A stretch of 64,000 bases of DNA from Ustilago trichophora (taxonomy: Eukaryota; Basidiomycota; Ustilaginomycetes; Ustilaginales; Ustilaginaceae), in the NCBI GenBank assembly GCA_900323505.1, contig OOIN01000020.1, positions 310,001-374,000 of the forward strand. The letters run 5' to 3'. Positions 1 to 10,800 of the stretch are shown piece by piece. Within the stretch, counting starts at the first letter, position 1, and every line of letters starts with the position of its first letter. The notes under the pieces are model-generated. The model saw only the letters and a list, made by a program, of their open reading frames with translations, was not told where the DNA came from and ran no database searches. The position numbers were made by a program, and so were the translations under genes.

Positions 1-1601
1 CCGGTGCCAAGCAAGGTGGAACTACGGTCAGCCAGCTTAGAAACGAAATTGAATCCCTCGATATTCACGGTGCCGCTGGCAGTAGGGCGGCCTCTTCAGC
101 AGGGTCGGCTGTGCCTAGTGCAGTCTCGACGCCGATGGGCATCGCACACGAACGCATCATCGAAGAGTACCGCAAGCGCGAGAAAGATGGAAAAAGCGAG
201 CTCAGTTTGGTTGTTGTTGGTGAGTATAACAGTTTCAAGCTTCTTCATCGGAAATGCAGAATTGTAGCTGACCAGATCGGATGCTCTCTATCTTTCGTCC
301 ATGCAGGACACGTCGATGCGGGCAAGTCCACCCTGATGGGCCGTATGCTCCTGGAGCTTGGCTCACTCTCGCAGCGGGAATACTCTAGCAACGAACGTGC
401 ATCACAAAAGATCGGAAAAGGCAGTTTTGCATATGCATGGGCCCTCGATTCTTCCGAAGAAGAACGCGAACGTGGTGTGACTATCGACATTGCCCAGGAC
501 CATTTTTCCACCCAGCATCGTACCTTTACCCTCCTCGATGCGCCAGGTCATCGCGACTTCATCCCCAACATGATCTCTGGTGCCGCTCAAGCGGATTCTG
601 CGCTCCTCGTTGTTGACTCGATTCAGGGCGCGTTCGAGGCTGGTTTCGGACCCAACGGCCAGACACGCGAGCATGCACTGCTGGTGCGCAGTTTGGGTGT
701 TCAGCAGCTCGTTGTAGTGGTCAACAAACTCGATGCTGTAGGATATAGCCAAGAGCGATACGAGGAGATCGTGGGCAAAGTCAAGCCGTTCTTGACTTCG
801 TGCGGATTTGACGCGGTCAAGCTCAAATTTGTCCCCTGCGGTGGATCTGTGGGCGAGAACCTGGCAGTGAGGGAAGAAGGTGGTGCTCTATCAGCTTGGT
901 ATAGCGGCCCAACTCTCGTCGAGATCTTGGACACGCTCGAACCACCCGCCCGCCAGCTGGACGCACCGCTCCGTTTGCCTGTCACCAACGTCTTCAAGGG
1001 CCAAACCGCGATTGCTTCCGGTGTGGCTGTCTCTGGCCGCGTTGTCTCTGGCATTGTTCAGATCGGCGATCGACTCCGCCCTGTCCCCGGTGACGAATCG
1101 GGCATTGTCCGCGCCATCGAAGTGGATACCGAATCCGTCCCCTGGGCGGTAGCAGGCGCCAACGCCACCGTATATCTAAGCGGTATTGATCAGATCCAAA
1201 TTTCCGTCGGTGCTGTCCTCTGCGCTCCTTCCGCGCCTATTGCACTCTGCGACTCTTTCCTCGCCCAAATCCTCGTCTTCGAACCCACATACCCGCTTGT
1301 CGCCGGTACAAGCATCGAGCTCTTCCATCACAGCGCCAACATCGCTGCAACATTGACCGAACTCGTCAGCATATTGGATAAGTCAACGGGAGGGGTTAGC
1401 AAGAAAAAACCCAGAGTGCTCACCAAAGGCTGTACGGCCATGGTCAGGGTGACGGTTAAAGCGGGCGGGTTGGCGGGTCAGAGTAGTGGCATACCGTTGG
1501 AAGATGCAAAGACGAACAAGGAGATGGCGAGGGTGCTGATGCGGATGAATGGTGAGACTGTTGCCGCGGGTGTGGTTGTTGAGGCTCACGCTGCTAGTTG
1601 A
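1..1601 (+). CDS. HBS1: HBS1-type translational GTPase, 5' end missing (off left edge)
   Basis: Hbs1 partners Dom34/Pelota to release ribosomes stalled in no-go and non-stop mRNA decay in the cytoplasm. The visible coding part is 3-219 joined to 307-1601 (about 503 residues). The 87-base intron (GTGAGT..GCAG) splits the first Gly codon of the P-loop. After splicing, the G1 motif GHVDAGKST, the switch segment ERGVTID, G3 DAPGH (near 537) and G4 NKLD (near 723) follow in order, then the two EF-Tu-like beta-barrel domains to the TGA at 1599. The segments KGSFAYAWALD and GFGPNGQTREHALLVRSLGV fit Hbs1 better than eRF3, which has a different sequence after the P-loop. A short acidic/Ser-rich linker (ERIIEEYRKRE) precedes the GTPase domain. 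It converges on the NTH1-like gene with 141 bases between stops. The family call is strong; the N-terminus cannot be seen. Confidence 0.9.
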   Translation, partial: GAKQGGTTVSQLRNEIESLDIHGAAGSRAASSAGSAVPSAVSTPMGIAHERIIEEYRKREKDGKSELSLVVVGEYNSFKLLHRKCRIVADQIGCSLSFVHAGHVDAGKSTLMGRMLLELGSLSQREYSSNERASQKIGKGSFAYAWALDSSEEERERGVTIDIAQDHFSTQHRTFTLLDAPGHRDFIPNMISGAAQADSALLVVDSIQGAFEAGFGPNGQTREHALLVRSLGVQQLVVVVNKLDAVGYSQERYEEIVGKVKPFLTSCGFDAVKLKFVPCGGSVGENLAVREEGGALSAWYSGPTLVEILDTLEPPARQLDAPLRLPVTNVFKGQTAIASGVAVSGRVVSGIVQIGDRLRPVPGDESGIVRAIEVDTESVPWAVAGANATVYLSGIDQIQISVGAVLCAPSAPIALCDSFLAQILVFEPTYPLVAGTSIELFHHSANIAATLTELVSILDKSTGGVSKKKPRVLTKGCTAMVRVTVKAGGLAGQSSGIPLEDAKTNKEMARVLMRMNGETVAAGVVVEAHAAS

Positions 1602-1742
1602 GGGCAGTGGTAAGACGGGATCGATCTCTCGCGCATTGTGTATGACATAACTCTCACACACAAGAATGAAACAAGATGATGATGGAAAGAAGAGCATGCG
1701 GATGTGGTGTGGTTTGATATGAAAGGGTGTTGACAATAGGGT

Positions 1743-3443
1743 CTACCATTCTAGCGCCTTGTCTACTGTGGCAGCATCAATCTTCAACGCCTCCTCCTCA
1801 TCACTTTGCTCCTTCTTCACCTTTATGACCTCGTCTCCTTTCATCGGCTTTGTCAAATCGCCAACCTTCATGAGTGCCGCTTTGCCATCGGGTCCATCCA
1901 ACTCGAACTCCATCTCAACCTTGACTTTTGCCTCTGCCTTTTCCGTTTTGACCCAATTTTCCCCTTGCCCAGCCACCATGTCATCATCGCTGTCCAACAA
2001 GTCCACTTTAACCCTTTTTAACGCACTCTTCTCATCAACCTTTCTTTCACTCGGACACAAGCCTTTGCCTCCACCCAACGTGCACAAATCGCACCTCGGT
2101 CCCACAGGAACACAGATTACTTGTCCAAACCCGACCAATAACCTATTGATCTTTCCGTGCAATTCCTGTGGTAACCAACTTTGAAGATTCAATCGTGTTT
2201 CTTCTGGAGTCTTTGTGTTGTGCCAACCAAGACGATTTGTCAAGCGATGAACGTGGGTGTCTACGCCAATGCCGATTTGGATCCCCATTGAGCTAAGTGC
2301 CAAGAAAGCCATTTTGGGTCCCACCCCGGGTAAGGAACATAGCTCATCGACGGTTTTAGGTACATCACCGTCAAAATCGGATTGCAGGATACGAGCTGCA
2401 GATTTGAGATAGCCCGTTTTACGTCTCCAAAATCCAACCTTGGCAATGCAGCTCGAAATGGTCGAATCATCGGCTTCGAGAAGGCTTTGCAAGCATAGCC
2501 CGTTCGGCAATGTGCGCTGCAGGTTGTACACGGCCTCGGCAGTCACTGGATCCTTGGTCTGGCTGGAGAGCATCAGTGAAACCAAGGTGGCAAGACGCTC
2601 TCGCTTAGCTGCATCTTCAGGAGACTCTTCTGATGACCGCCAAGAATCAGCACGTCGATCTTCCCGTCCATTCTCTTCACATCCCATCGTGTCGACGGGT
2701 GCAATAATTTTGCTGCGTTGCTTGGAGAGAAGGTTGTAGACGATTTCCCAGTTGGGTGGAGCTGGGTGGGCTTCGTGGGGGAGAAGGTTGACTTTGATCG
2801 GCTTGCGAGTGGGTTTGCGAGGGGAGACGTCGAAGGGGGATGCTGGGGTCTTTTTGGGGGAGGCTGAGGATGACTTGCGAGTACGAGAGGATGTAGCGTC
2901 TTCGGGATCGCGCTTGGCGGTCTTTCGAGTGCGTTTGGGGGTACTGATGGTGGCGGTGGCGGAGGTGATTTTGGCCTTGCCCTTCTTATCAGAACGGGGA
3001 GAGGCGGTGAATACGTCACTGTCGTCATCAGAAGTGCTGCCTTCAGCGTCGTCGGAGAAATCAGACCCAAGTTCGGAATCTTCTGCTTCTGAAGCTGTAG
3101 TCCGGGGCGATCGTGCGCGCTTTGCCGTTGCCGTTGCAGCTGCTGTTTTGATGCCGTTTTTTTGCATATTGCGGGGAGAAGCTCGACCGGAGCTCGCGAT
3201 AGCAGGTGTTGAGGTGGTGGCCACACGCCGTCGTAGCGAGTACGAGCGTCGACTATCTGCTGCTGACAGTACAGCTGCTAGCGCTGCATCGTCAAGTTGA
3301 TTTGCTCCATTTGTGCCGTTGCTTTTTCCAACTGTTTTGGGAACCTCATCAGCAGCGACAACGGCGGCGCTGCTAGGTATGCTGGAAGTGATTGGGGTGG
3401 GCGCAAACAGCTTGCGCCGCGCTGAAGCTCTGACACCCGACAT
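1743..3443 (-). CDS. NTH1: Endonuclease III-like DNA glycosylase/AP lyase
   Basis: Base-excision repair enzyme that removes oxidised pyrimidines and nicks at the abasic site. It is expected in the nucleus and possibly mitochondria. The frame is 566 codons from the ATG at 3443, without an intron. Residues 1 to about 270 are low-complexity and basic with Ser/Lys-rich patches (likely NLS), an extension much longer than in bacterial Nth. The fold starts near residue 280 (LATLVSLMLSSQTKD). The helix-hairpin-helix LPGVGPKMAF (about 371) carries the Schiff-base Lys, and GVDTHVHRLTNRLGW (about 395) carries the catalytic Asp. A 4Fe-4S cluster loop follows near 443-463, with an unusual last spacing (C-x6-C-x2-C-x8-C instead of x5). 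The C-terminal tail is acidic and Lys-rich. The promoter region is shared with the 3' flank of the URA3 gene. Confidence 0.9.
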   Translation of the reverse strand: MSGVRASARRKLFAPTPITSSIPSSAAVVAADEVPKTVGKSNGTNGANQLDDAALAAVLSAADSRRSYSLRRRVATTSTPAIASSGRASPRNMQKNGIKTAAATATAKRARSPRTTASEAEDSELGSDFSDDAEGSTSDDDSDVFTASPRSDKKGKAKITSATATISTPKRTRKTAKRDPEDATSSRTRKSSSASPKKTPASPFDVSPRKPTRKPIKVNLLPHEAHPAPPNWEIVYNLLSKQRSKIIAPVDTMGCEENGREDRRADSWRSSEESPEDAAKRERLATLVSLMLSSQTKDPVTAEAVYNLQRTLPNGLCLQSLLEADDSTISSCIAKVGFWRRKTGYLKSAARILQSDFDGDVPKTVDELCSLPGVGPKMAFLALSSMGIQIGIGVDTHVHRLTNRLGWHNTKTPEETRLNLQSWLPQELHGKINRLLVGFGQVICVPVGPRCDLCTLGGGKGLCPSERKVDEKSALKRVKVDLLDSDDDMVAGQGENWVKTEKAEAKVKVEMEFELDGPDGKAALMKVGDLTKPMKGDEVIKVKKEQSDEEEALKIDAATVDKALEW

Positions 3444-3959
3444 AGTGCAAGTTAGGTGTAGATACGGAAGTCGAATGATGGCTTTATTACCGAGGGTGAG
3501 GTGTGGTGTGGTGTGATAGAAAACAGAGTAAGATGATATACGAAAGTCTGTGGGGTAGAAGGTGAACAGGAATCATGTCGCCACCAACTTGTTCCAGGGT
3601 TCAAAAAAGGAACGGCGCTCGGCCTCCAAGCAGGCATTTCTAATCATGCATTTTTTGTTCGACTTGAGCTCTCGGGCCAAATTTTTTTTTTTGGGCTGCA
3701 TTTTGTTCATTTAGAGCTCTTCTCATGAGAAACATCTCCTTTTGCCCCCAACTCTCTCGAACTTCACAAAGCTTACAACATGATGGGTCCAACGCTTCGC
3801 AGTCATGCGGACGTCTGTTTGGATATGTTTGCGGCGTGTGGTATGTGTCTCACACAGTTTGACAATCGGGCCGCTCGAATAGCGTTTTCAACGTGTACCT
3901 TTGCCGTTTTTTAAAAAGAATCTATGTACAGTAGAGAGCACCACAAACAATCCCTCCAT
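3444..3959. other. Intergenic: NTH1 5' side and URA3 3' side
   Basis: A 516-base spacer without a convincing gene. It holds AT-rich runs (near 3680) and a GTACAGT site at 3926-3932, close to the URA3 stop. Confidence 0.7.
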
Positions 3960-4916
3960 CTACTCCTGGAGACGGGCAAGGTATGCCTCCCAGCCGGCCT
4001 TCTTATACCTCTCACCCTGTTGCCTAACCTTGTCGAATGCCGCCTTCTTATCTTGCTTGCCTTCCTCGGTCATGAGCGCACCATAGATTCCGCGGCCTAC
4101 AATGATAACATCGCAGCCGCTCTCTCTGATCACCTGGTCAGGAGTCCTGTATTGCTGACCCATAGCGTCTCCTTTAACATCCAGTCCTACACCGGGAGTC
4201 AAGATGAGCAGGTCTCGCTCGGTGTTGGGTTCCTCTCGCTCATCAACGCGGGACATGGCGATGAAGCCACATACGAATCCGGTGGTGTCCTTCTTAGCTT
4301 CGTCGACGCAAGCTTGGGTGTAGGAGCCTTTGGTCAATGCTCCGGCGGAAGACATCTCGGCAAGAAGCAAAAGACCGCGTCCCAAGGGTTGACCAACTTT
4401 GGCCAATCCGCTAATGACGCCTGGTCCGGGAACGAGGTGTGCGTTGGTAATGTGCGACCAAGAGGCGATCTTGTGTACTCCCGAGCTGTACTGCAGGCTA
4501 GCGGTGTTGCCTGTGATCGCCGAACAAAACAAGGACCTCATGAATGCGTCAGCTCTTTGTTCCGACACTCGCCCCAAACCTCCCCGTCGCTTTTATGAGG
4601 GATGCACTGCAAACTTACCAATATCAGCAAACTTTCGATCCTCAAAGATCAAAAAGTCATGCTTTTCACTGAGCTTTGTCAACCTCTCGACCAAATCCAT
4701 GTCGAAATCCTCCACAATATCGATATGCGTCTTGACAAGACAGACGTTGGGGCCCACGGCATCGCAAACATCAAGCAGATCTTGCTTGTTGGTCACGTCG
4801 ACCGAGACGCAGAGGTTGGTCTGTTTGCGCTCGATGCATTCGAGCAAGGCCTTGGCGGCTGGGTTGGGCTGATTGGCCGCTCTCGAGGCGTAGGTTTTGC
4901 GTGTGATGCTCGACAT
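3960..4916 (-). CDS. PYR6/URA3: Orotidine 5'-phosphate decarboxylase, 2 exons
   Basis: Catalyses the last step of de novo UMP synthesis (OMP to UMP and CO2) in the cytosol. Exon 1 is 4916-4619 and exon 2 is 4510-3960; the 108-base intron begins GTAAGT and ends ACAG. The joined frame is 283 codons (282 residues), the normal size for a single-domain fungal enzyme. The catalytic Lys/Asp signature [10 protein letters not shown] spans the end of exon 1, and the intron interrupts the Gly codon of DIGNT. Downstream are [12 protein letters not shown], the loop TPGVGLD, and VGRGIYGA, which binds phosphate. The start is the ATG at 4916, in the first exon with the typical [12 protein letters not shown] leader. 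It is divergent from the MRP51 gene (365 bases between starts). The smut gene is usually called pyr6; the call is firm. Confidence 0.95.
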
Positions 4917-5281
4917 TGTTGTAGAGGAAAAAGGGGAAGGTGATGAGGGTGGCCGATATCGATGATCGACAGAGAGAAGAAAGGTGTGTTTGAGTGATTA
5001 GGCCTGCGTTTGAGGTCGAAGGTGTAAAATGCAGATTGGGATTGCGGAGAAAAATTCCTATCGCACGAAAAACACAACTGACTGCTTGCTCACGTGAAGC
5101 GGAAGAAAAAGGGAGTTGCTGCTTCAGCCATAGCCAAGAAGAAAAAAGCAATTTGGCAGCCGATTGCCCAACACTCTGTCTTCGCTGTGCAACATCATCA
5201 CCACCATTTCTTTCATTCACCTCATCCTTGCAACCGCCTGGCAATCCCTTTTGCCACGCATCACCCCGCTATTTCGTCATA
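4917..5281. promoter_or_regulatory. Divergent promoter region of URA3 and MRP51
   Basis: The 365 bases between two divergent start codons must hold both promoters. No clear TATA box is seen. A pyrimidine-rich, CATCATCACC-like leader (5185-5275) precedes the MRP51 start. The role is inferred from position. Confidence 0.6.
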
Positions 5282-7081
5282 ATGGCTGCCAACAGCGCCA
5301 GCACGGCGCCGACCCAATTCTCGAAACTTCTTCGCCAAGCCCGCATTTCCAGCTTCGACCCTGCCGTACCTCAAGTCTACACCGCTCCCCCCGCCTATGC
5401 CGCCCGTGGAGAATGGGGGATGAAGCGACCTCTTCCTTCTTCCTCTGCTTCGATCTTTGGCTCTTCTTCTGGCTCCGCTGCCTACCCTGGCGCACTGCGC
5501 TATGTCGAAGTTTCCCAACTCGACACTGTCGAAGGTCAAACCTCGTGGAAAGAGCGCGAGAAGGAGACTCTCTTTGTCAAACGATGGGCTGAAGCCGACA
5601 CCAAGCTCCACGTCACCAAGCCGGAGTCAGGCAACTACACATACACCGATCCTGGTAGCTACGGTCCTCGACCCACCACCACTTTTCTCAAGTCCACCGA
5701 ACGATATTTCCCTTCGGACATCCCAGGTCCCATTGAGCTTACACCTGAAGAGGAAGCCAAAGAGGATCCCAAAGAACGCGAGGCTAGACTGTACAACAAT
5801 CGATGGAGAAGCCTTATGAAGCATCACGCTGCCCGTGGAGCTGCCGATCCTGCCTACAAAGGCCTCGATTTCATGGGCGAGCAATCCACCTCTCGAGCAT
5901 TCGGATTTGACGCCGACAAGTTCACCACTCGTCCACGAATGATGACCAACTACAATGCATTGTCCGACAAGGAGTTTGAAAAGTTTGTTGACAAGATTCG
6001 TCACGAGCGAGGAGCTTGGAAGAAATTTTTCAGCAACAAGGAGAAGAGTCGATTGCTCGGGTTGATCCGTAAAAGGCAGGAAAAGGAGTACGCAACCGCC
6101 CTGCGTGCACAGGAAGATGCCGAGAGACGAGGTGCGACCAAGGAGCCTTTGCCCGAGGTCAACCCAGAAGCAGAGCTGGAGAAAATGTCTCTGGCAGACA
6201 TTGACATGCTCGAACAGTCTCGTGACGTCGATGCTACCCGAGACGCCTTCCGTGTGCTTGAGGAAAAGACTTTGCGCCAGAGTAGCAAATCCAACTCGGA
6301 GACCTTGCCAGGTTTGTCGCAGCCCAACACGATCCACCCGCATGCTGGATTGCAGTACTCTCAACCGGATCCCATCTACTCTAGCATGTTGGCAGAGCCT
6401 ATTCCAGGAAGAGTGATTCACGAAGTTTCGAGTCGGTCGGATCGGGATCTTCGAAAATATGCAAAGATTGCCGATGGACGATCCGTGCTTGTTGGAGGAC
6501 ACGTTTCGTACCTTCATGCACCCTTGCGCGCTCAAGCACCTCCTACCATCGACTGGTCTCGTCAGGAACCCAAACAGGGCACTGCTCTATTCCGTATCGT
6601 CGACGCCTATCGAACTTCGACTTTGACCCTTGGATCCGGAATGCACAAGGACATGCTTACTCCACGAAACGATCTCGGATATCTCCGATCCAACGTCGAA
6701 CTCGTCAAGACCGATGCCCAAGGTCAACCTGTCAACAAGGTTGCCCCTATCGGAAGCGCAAGTTATGTAGGACAAACTGTTCAGGATCCCAACAAACCTA
6801 TTCGACGAGCTTTGGGAGCAACTGGATTGTCACAACAGAGGAAAACTTCCAGTCTTATCAACGCCACCACTACTGGTACAGCAGCAGCCGTCTTGAACAG
6901 GAGGAGTGAAGGTCAAAAACAGCGCAGGTTGGGACGTCAACCTCAACAACAGCAGAAGCAGCAACAGGGACAAAGTGCAGCAGCGGATAACACGGGCTTG
7001 GGCGCAAAAAAGATTGACTCGACAAAAAAAATGTTTGACAACCTCGACTCGTTGGTCAACTCTTCCCAGAACAAAAATTAG
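5282..7081 (+). CDS. MRP51: Mitochondrial small-subunit ribosomal protein, MRP51 family
   Basis: Component of the fungal mitochondrial 37S ribosomal subunit (bS1m-like). In yeast it is also linked to translation of mRNAs with COX1/COX2/COX3 leaders. The open frame is 599 residues from the ATG at 5282 to the TAG at 7079. Upstream codons stay open, but the leader before 5282 is not protein-like and the ATG follows a CGTCATA context. The family signature begins at about residue 13 (FSKLLRQARISSFDPAVPQV), followed by GEWGMKRPLP and the Leu-Asp-Thr motif SQLDTVEGQTSW. The second conserved part is HPHAGLQYS..PGRVIHEV near residues 350-380, then VGGHVSYL. The last 70 residues are Gln/Lys-rich. It is longer than the yeast protein (344 residues), mostly through charged linkers. 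The MRP51 name rests on motif memory; confidence in the family is good, in detailed function less so. Confidence 0.8.
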   Translation: MAANSASTAPTQFSKLLRQARISSFDPAVPQVYTAPPAYAARGEWGMKRPLPSSSASIFGSSSGSAAYPGALRYVEVSQLDTVEGQTSWKEREKETLFVKRWAEADTKLHVTKPESGNYTYTDPGSYGPRPTTTFLKSTERYFPSDIPGPIELTPEEEAKEDPKEREARLYNNRWRSLMKHHAARGAADPAYKGLDFMGEQSTSRAFGFDADKFTTRPRMMTNYNALSDKEFEKFVDKIRHERGAWKKFFSNKEKSRLLGLIRKRQEKEYATALRAQEDAERRGATKEPLPEVNPEAELEKMSLADIDMLEQSRDVDATRDAFRVLEEKTLRQSSKSNSETLPGLSQPNTIHPHAGLQYSQPDPIYSSMLAEPIPGRVIHEVSSRSDRDLRKYAKIADGRSVLVGGHVSYLHAPLRAQAPPTIDWSRQEPKQGTALFRIVDAYRTSTLTLGSGMHKDMLTPRNDLGYLRSNVELVKTDAQGQPVNKVAPIGSASYVGQTVQDPNKPIRRALGATGLSQQRKTSSLINATTTGTAAAVLNRRSEGQKQRRLGRQPQQQQKQQQGQSAAADNTGLGAKKIDSTKKMFDNLDSLVNSSQNKN

Positions 7082-7801
7082 ATATCAACCTCTCCTTGTA
7101 ACCTCTCACACAACAACAACAGCAACAACAAAAACATCATTGCAGTTATGTCGAAAAGTGATGAGTGGAATGTAGAAATAATTGAAACTTACTAGATTGC
7201 GCACCAACTTGTGATTGTGATTGTGATTGTGATTGTGATTGATTTGACTTGACCATCGATTACGCCCTTTTGCTTAGCTTGCTCTCAGAATACTTCTCTT
7301 TCATATCAGTAAAGGTCGAAATCAAGTTGAAACCCTCGGCGATCATCAGCACCATCACCGTTAGCCATCCCCTTGCCTTCTGCCCGCCCATTCTTCATAG
7401 AAAACCGCACCTCGAAAAGCAACCCACAGAAAGCGTATCAGCGATCACAACCTTAAGACACATACACGTTCACACATCTGCAGAGATGGATGTTGTTGGG
7501 TGTTTCAAAAGGCGAAACATGACCATGACCAACATTTGAGTGTGCAATGCCTACAGCAAACAAAAAAAAAAGTAAAAAGTAAAAAGGGGGAGGAGAAAGA
7601 GGCAAGCCTGTTTGCGTTTTTTTGGTATGAGATGGGCAAACGAATCGAGTGGGAAAATATTTGCCAGCCAAGACAGTGGAGCTGCAAGAGGCAAAGGATA
7701 TCTACATGTGGGAAGAAGAATGTGGTGCTTAGCCGTGACGAGAAAGACCAAGGCGAAAGGATATGAGAAAGAGAGAGAAAAGGGATCGTGATTGGCCAGG
7801 T
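7082..7801. other. Intergenic, convergent 3' regions of MRP51 and cyclin
   Basis: 720 bases, no gene supported. It contains a hexamer tandem repeat at 7211 and an A-rich run near 7560. Presumably it carries both terminators; no definite polyadenylation signal was identified. Confidence 0.6.
7211..7240 (+). repeat. Hexamer tandem repeat (GTGATT)5
   Basis: Five perfect copies of GTGATT directly downstream of the MRP51 gene. It looks like a microsatellite in the 3' flank. Confidence 0.9.
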
Positions 7802-10800
7802 TCAATGATGAGCCCAACCCGACGTGGCCAAAGCACCAAACATGCCGCCATGATGGTGGAAGAGAGCACGCGAGCCATTCAGCAGCGCCGATGGCATCAG
7901 TGGTCCCGACATGGTGCCGTTCTGGCTCTTGCCAGAATCGCTTAAAGAGCCAAGATCCTTGAAGGATCCATCTGCCGCCATGTATTCGGAACTCGAGCGC
8001 AAGAGCGTGGCCGAAGGATTCTCAACTGCCAAGCTCGCACGCGAGATGTGCGAAGGTCGGTTTGGGCCCACATACGACTCAGCACCGTGCGAATGTGCCT
8101 TGTGCGAAAGTAGCGTCGCGACAGCAGGCGCGGATCGGCAGTGCTGCTGATCGGCATCTAGCAGTGCAAGTGAACCTGCACGGTGATGCGACTTGGCCCA
8201 CATGTCCATGGGCGATGCAGATTTGGTGTGCTCGACACTGTGCGTCATATCGCCATCCAACTGAAAGGTAGGAATGGCGTCAAAGTGGCTCAGCGCCTCA
8301 TCCAGAACAAGTAGCAAACGCTTCGACGAGTCTTGGTCACGGTGCATGCCCCGGCTCGATCGCTTCTCTTCCCATGACTGGAGACGGTTGAGGAAGCCGA
8401 TCCAGGTCTCGTCTGGCACAGTCACTTCGTAGTTGCACTTCTTCAAGAACCAAGCCTCGGTCTGGTTGAGCTCGGCCAGCGGGATGCCAGTCACCTCATT
8501 CCAAGTCTTGTTGAGGAAGGTGTTGTCGTCCAGATGCTTATTGGCAATCATCATGCCGAGAGTGAAGAGCTTGAATGGCGCAGCCGACGTAGGCTGTGCA
8601 AACAGCTCGAGCACGACAGGGTCAATACTGCCGTCGGGCAGCTGGGCCATGATGAGCAGCCTCAGAGAGTTGAGGATACCGAGGAGAAAAGCGGTTGGCG
8701 AGAGCAGCGTCTGAGCTAGCACCTGGTGCACAAATCTCCTGAAGGCAGGGCTGGGCTCATTGGCGTACGAAGTGACGATGCTCGTGACCGAGTCTCGGCC
8801 CGATCGACCTTGACCCTGGCTGTTGCTAGCCTTGGCAGCGGCAGCTGCGCTCGCAGGCGCAAGAGATTCGCTGAGCGACACAAAGAGGTGGTCATTGTTG
8901 CTCCATCGCCAGTCAGGAGACACGAGACGAAGAACAGCGAGCACGTTGTCGCGGATCCTGCCGGACCACTTGGACGACGCAAGCTTGGGTGAAGTCTTGG
9001 ACGAGTTGCGACGCGCTCGGATGGCTGACTCGGACCGCGAACGGTCGAGCGACATGCCAAGGCTCGCACGAAGCGGGCTGCGTGCGGTCTCGGCCGAATG
9101 CGCCGATACAGTGGAGCTGAGAGCGGGGCTTTCGTGGGCGAGCGAGGCGGGGGTCCCAGGCTCGGAGCTGCTCGCTGTGCTTGCGCCCGAACTGTGTACG
9201 GTTGCTGCCTCGGATTGACCAGAGCCCTGACGAGAGCGCTTGGCTGGCGAAACATCGCGTGCGAGGGCCGACCGAGCTCGTTCGGCACCGACGGCCATGC
9301 GATGCAAGTCGTGATGCGACGAAGCATTGTCGCTGCCAAAGGTGAACGAGTGCGCTTGTGGTCGCAACTGGGGCAAGCGGTCGGGACCAAAGGGCGAGCG
9401 AAAGGCGTTCCAATCGCCGGAGGAAGTTGAGTCACTGGCAGGACGCTCAAGCACAGTCGAAGACCATGGCGAAATGTCTGGTGTGTTGAGCGAGGGCGTA
9501 GAGGAGGAAGAGGGCGCGGACACAGCGGCAGGGGACATGGCTTCGTCACAGTCCTCTTCCATGGCCTCGTCGGATGTTTCGTGGGCTTCGATCAGGAGCT
9601 CAGGATCAAAGAGAGCAGTGCAAGCGTTCCAGATGAGCTGAGCACCGATGGCGGCAATGGGCAGGGCCGACTTTTCGAGCGAGTCGGGAGACGAAGGTGC
9701 AGGCTGAGCTTGGTCTGCAGCTGCATCGACAGGAGCAGGCTCCTGCTCATCGGCGACAGAAGGAGCAGCGTCGTCTTGAGCTTGATGACGCGACTCGGCC
9801 TGCTGCCATTGGTTCGACTCGGCATAGCTTCGAGACTCGTTAGCGTGGGCACGATGAGCATCGCCGTGCGTGGGGTGCCAAGCATCAGGGTGGCTGGAGC
9901 GCATAGGAGCGTATGCATGGAACTGCTCCTCCCTGTGACGCTCGCCAAGATCGTGCGATCGATCTTGATGCCTGTAGAAGTGCGAACGCTGGTCGAGGTA
10001 CTCGTGGCGCGAGCGATTGACCGCATCCATGTCACGGTAGGCATCGTGCGAGTGACCCGCCTCGGCGTAGCTGTGCTGAGGATAGTGCGGCGCTTGATCC
10101 CAAACGTGGGGTTGAGACGCCCTCGCGGCATTGTGCTGTGCCCAGGCAGCCGAGTCAAGCAAAGCTGCGTCCTCCGAGTGACGGTGTGCGGACTGGATTT
10201 GCGGGTGGTTGGGATACATCTGATCTTGATGAGGAAGGTACGAGACCGAAGCTCTGTGGACGGGGAGAGCTTGGTTCCAGCCGGACCATTCACGAGCTGC
10301 TTCCGGGGATCGCTCACTGCGCTGGTAAGCTTCGTTCGCCCGATTGTCTTGATACCTGGGCTGTCTCTCGGCATGGTGCTCGTGAGGGGCAGGGGCGGGA
10401 TGATGCGCAGTGGCGTGAGCGGCCCGGTAGGGTTGATGATGGTAGTGGTGTTGAAGATGTTGGTGGTGAGGGCGAGAGTGAGGATGGTGCTGAGCGTGGT
10501 TCGAAAACCCGGCTGGGCCAAAGGGAGGCTGGTACACAGAGGAACCATTCTGCCTTTCGTGCGCCTTGGCTAGGTGATGTTGAACCAGGAGCTGGTGCTC
10601 GAGCTGCTGATGGGTGCGTGGCTGTTGGTAAGGTTGAGAAACGCCAAGAGCCTGAGCGTACCAGGGAGTGGCACCATGCGAAGGATAACCGGAAGGTGCG
10701 TAGCCCATCATCTGTTGCCGACCAGCGCGTGCAGCAGCGGCAGTGAGCCTGGGAGCCTGGGGAGGCTGCCATACGCCGTGCTCCATGGCTCCCATGCCGA

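Noticed and set aside
3924..4598. 224-residue plus-strand frame over URA3
   Set aside because: Antisense shadow of the decarboxylase gene.
5627..6535. 302-residue minus-strand frame over MRP51
   Set aside because: Antisense shadow of a well-supported coding frame.
7211..7240. CRISPR-like array
   Set aside because: The direct repeat has no spacers and is a simple hexamer microsatellite; the organism is eukaryotic.
9581..10573. Long open frames (318-330 residues) opposite or beside the cyclin gene
   Set aside because: They overlap the strong cyclin frame, are Val/Arg- or Thr/Ser-rich, and have no recognisable motif; they mirror its codon bias.
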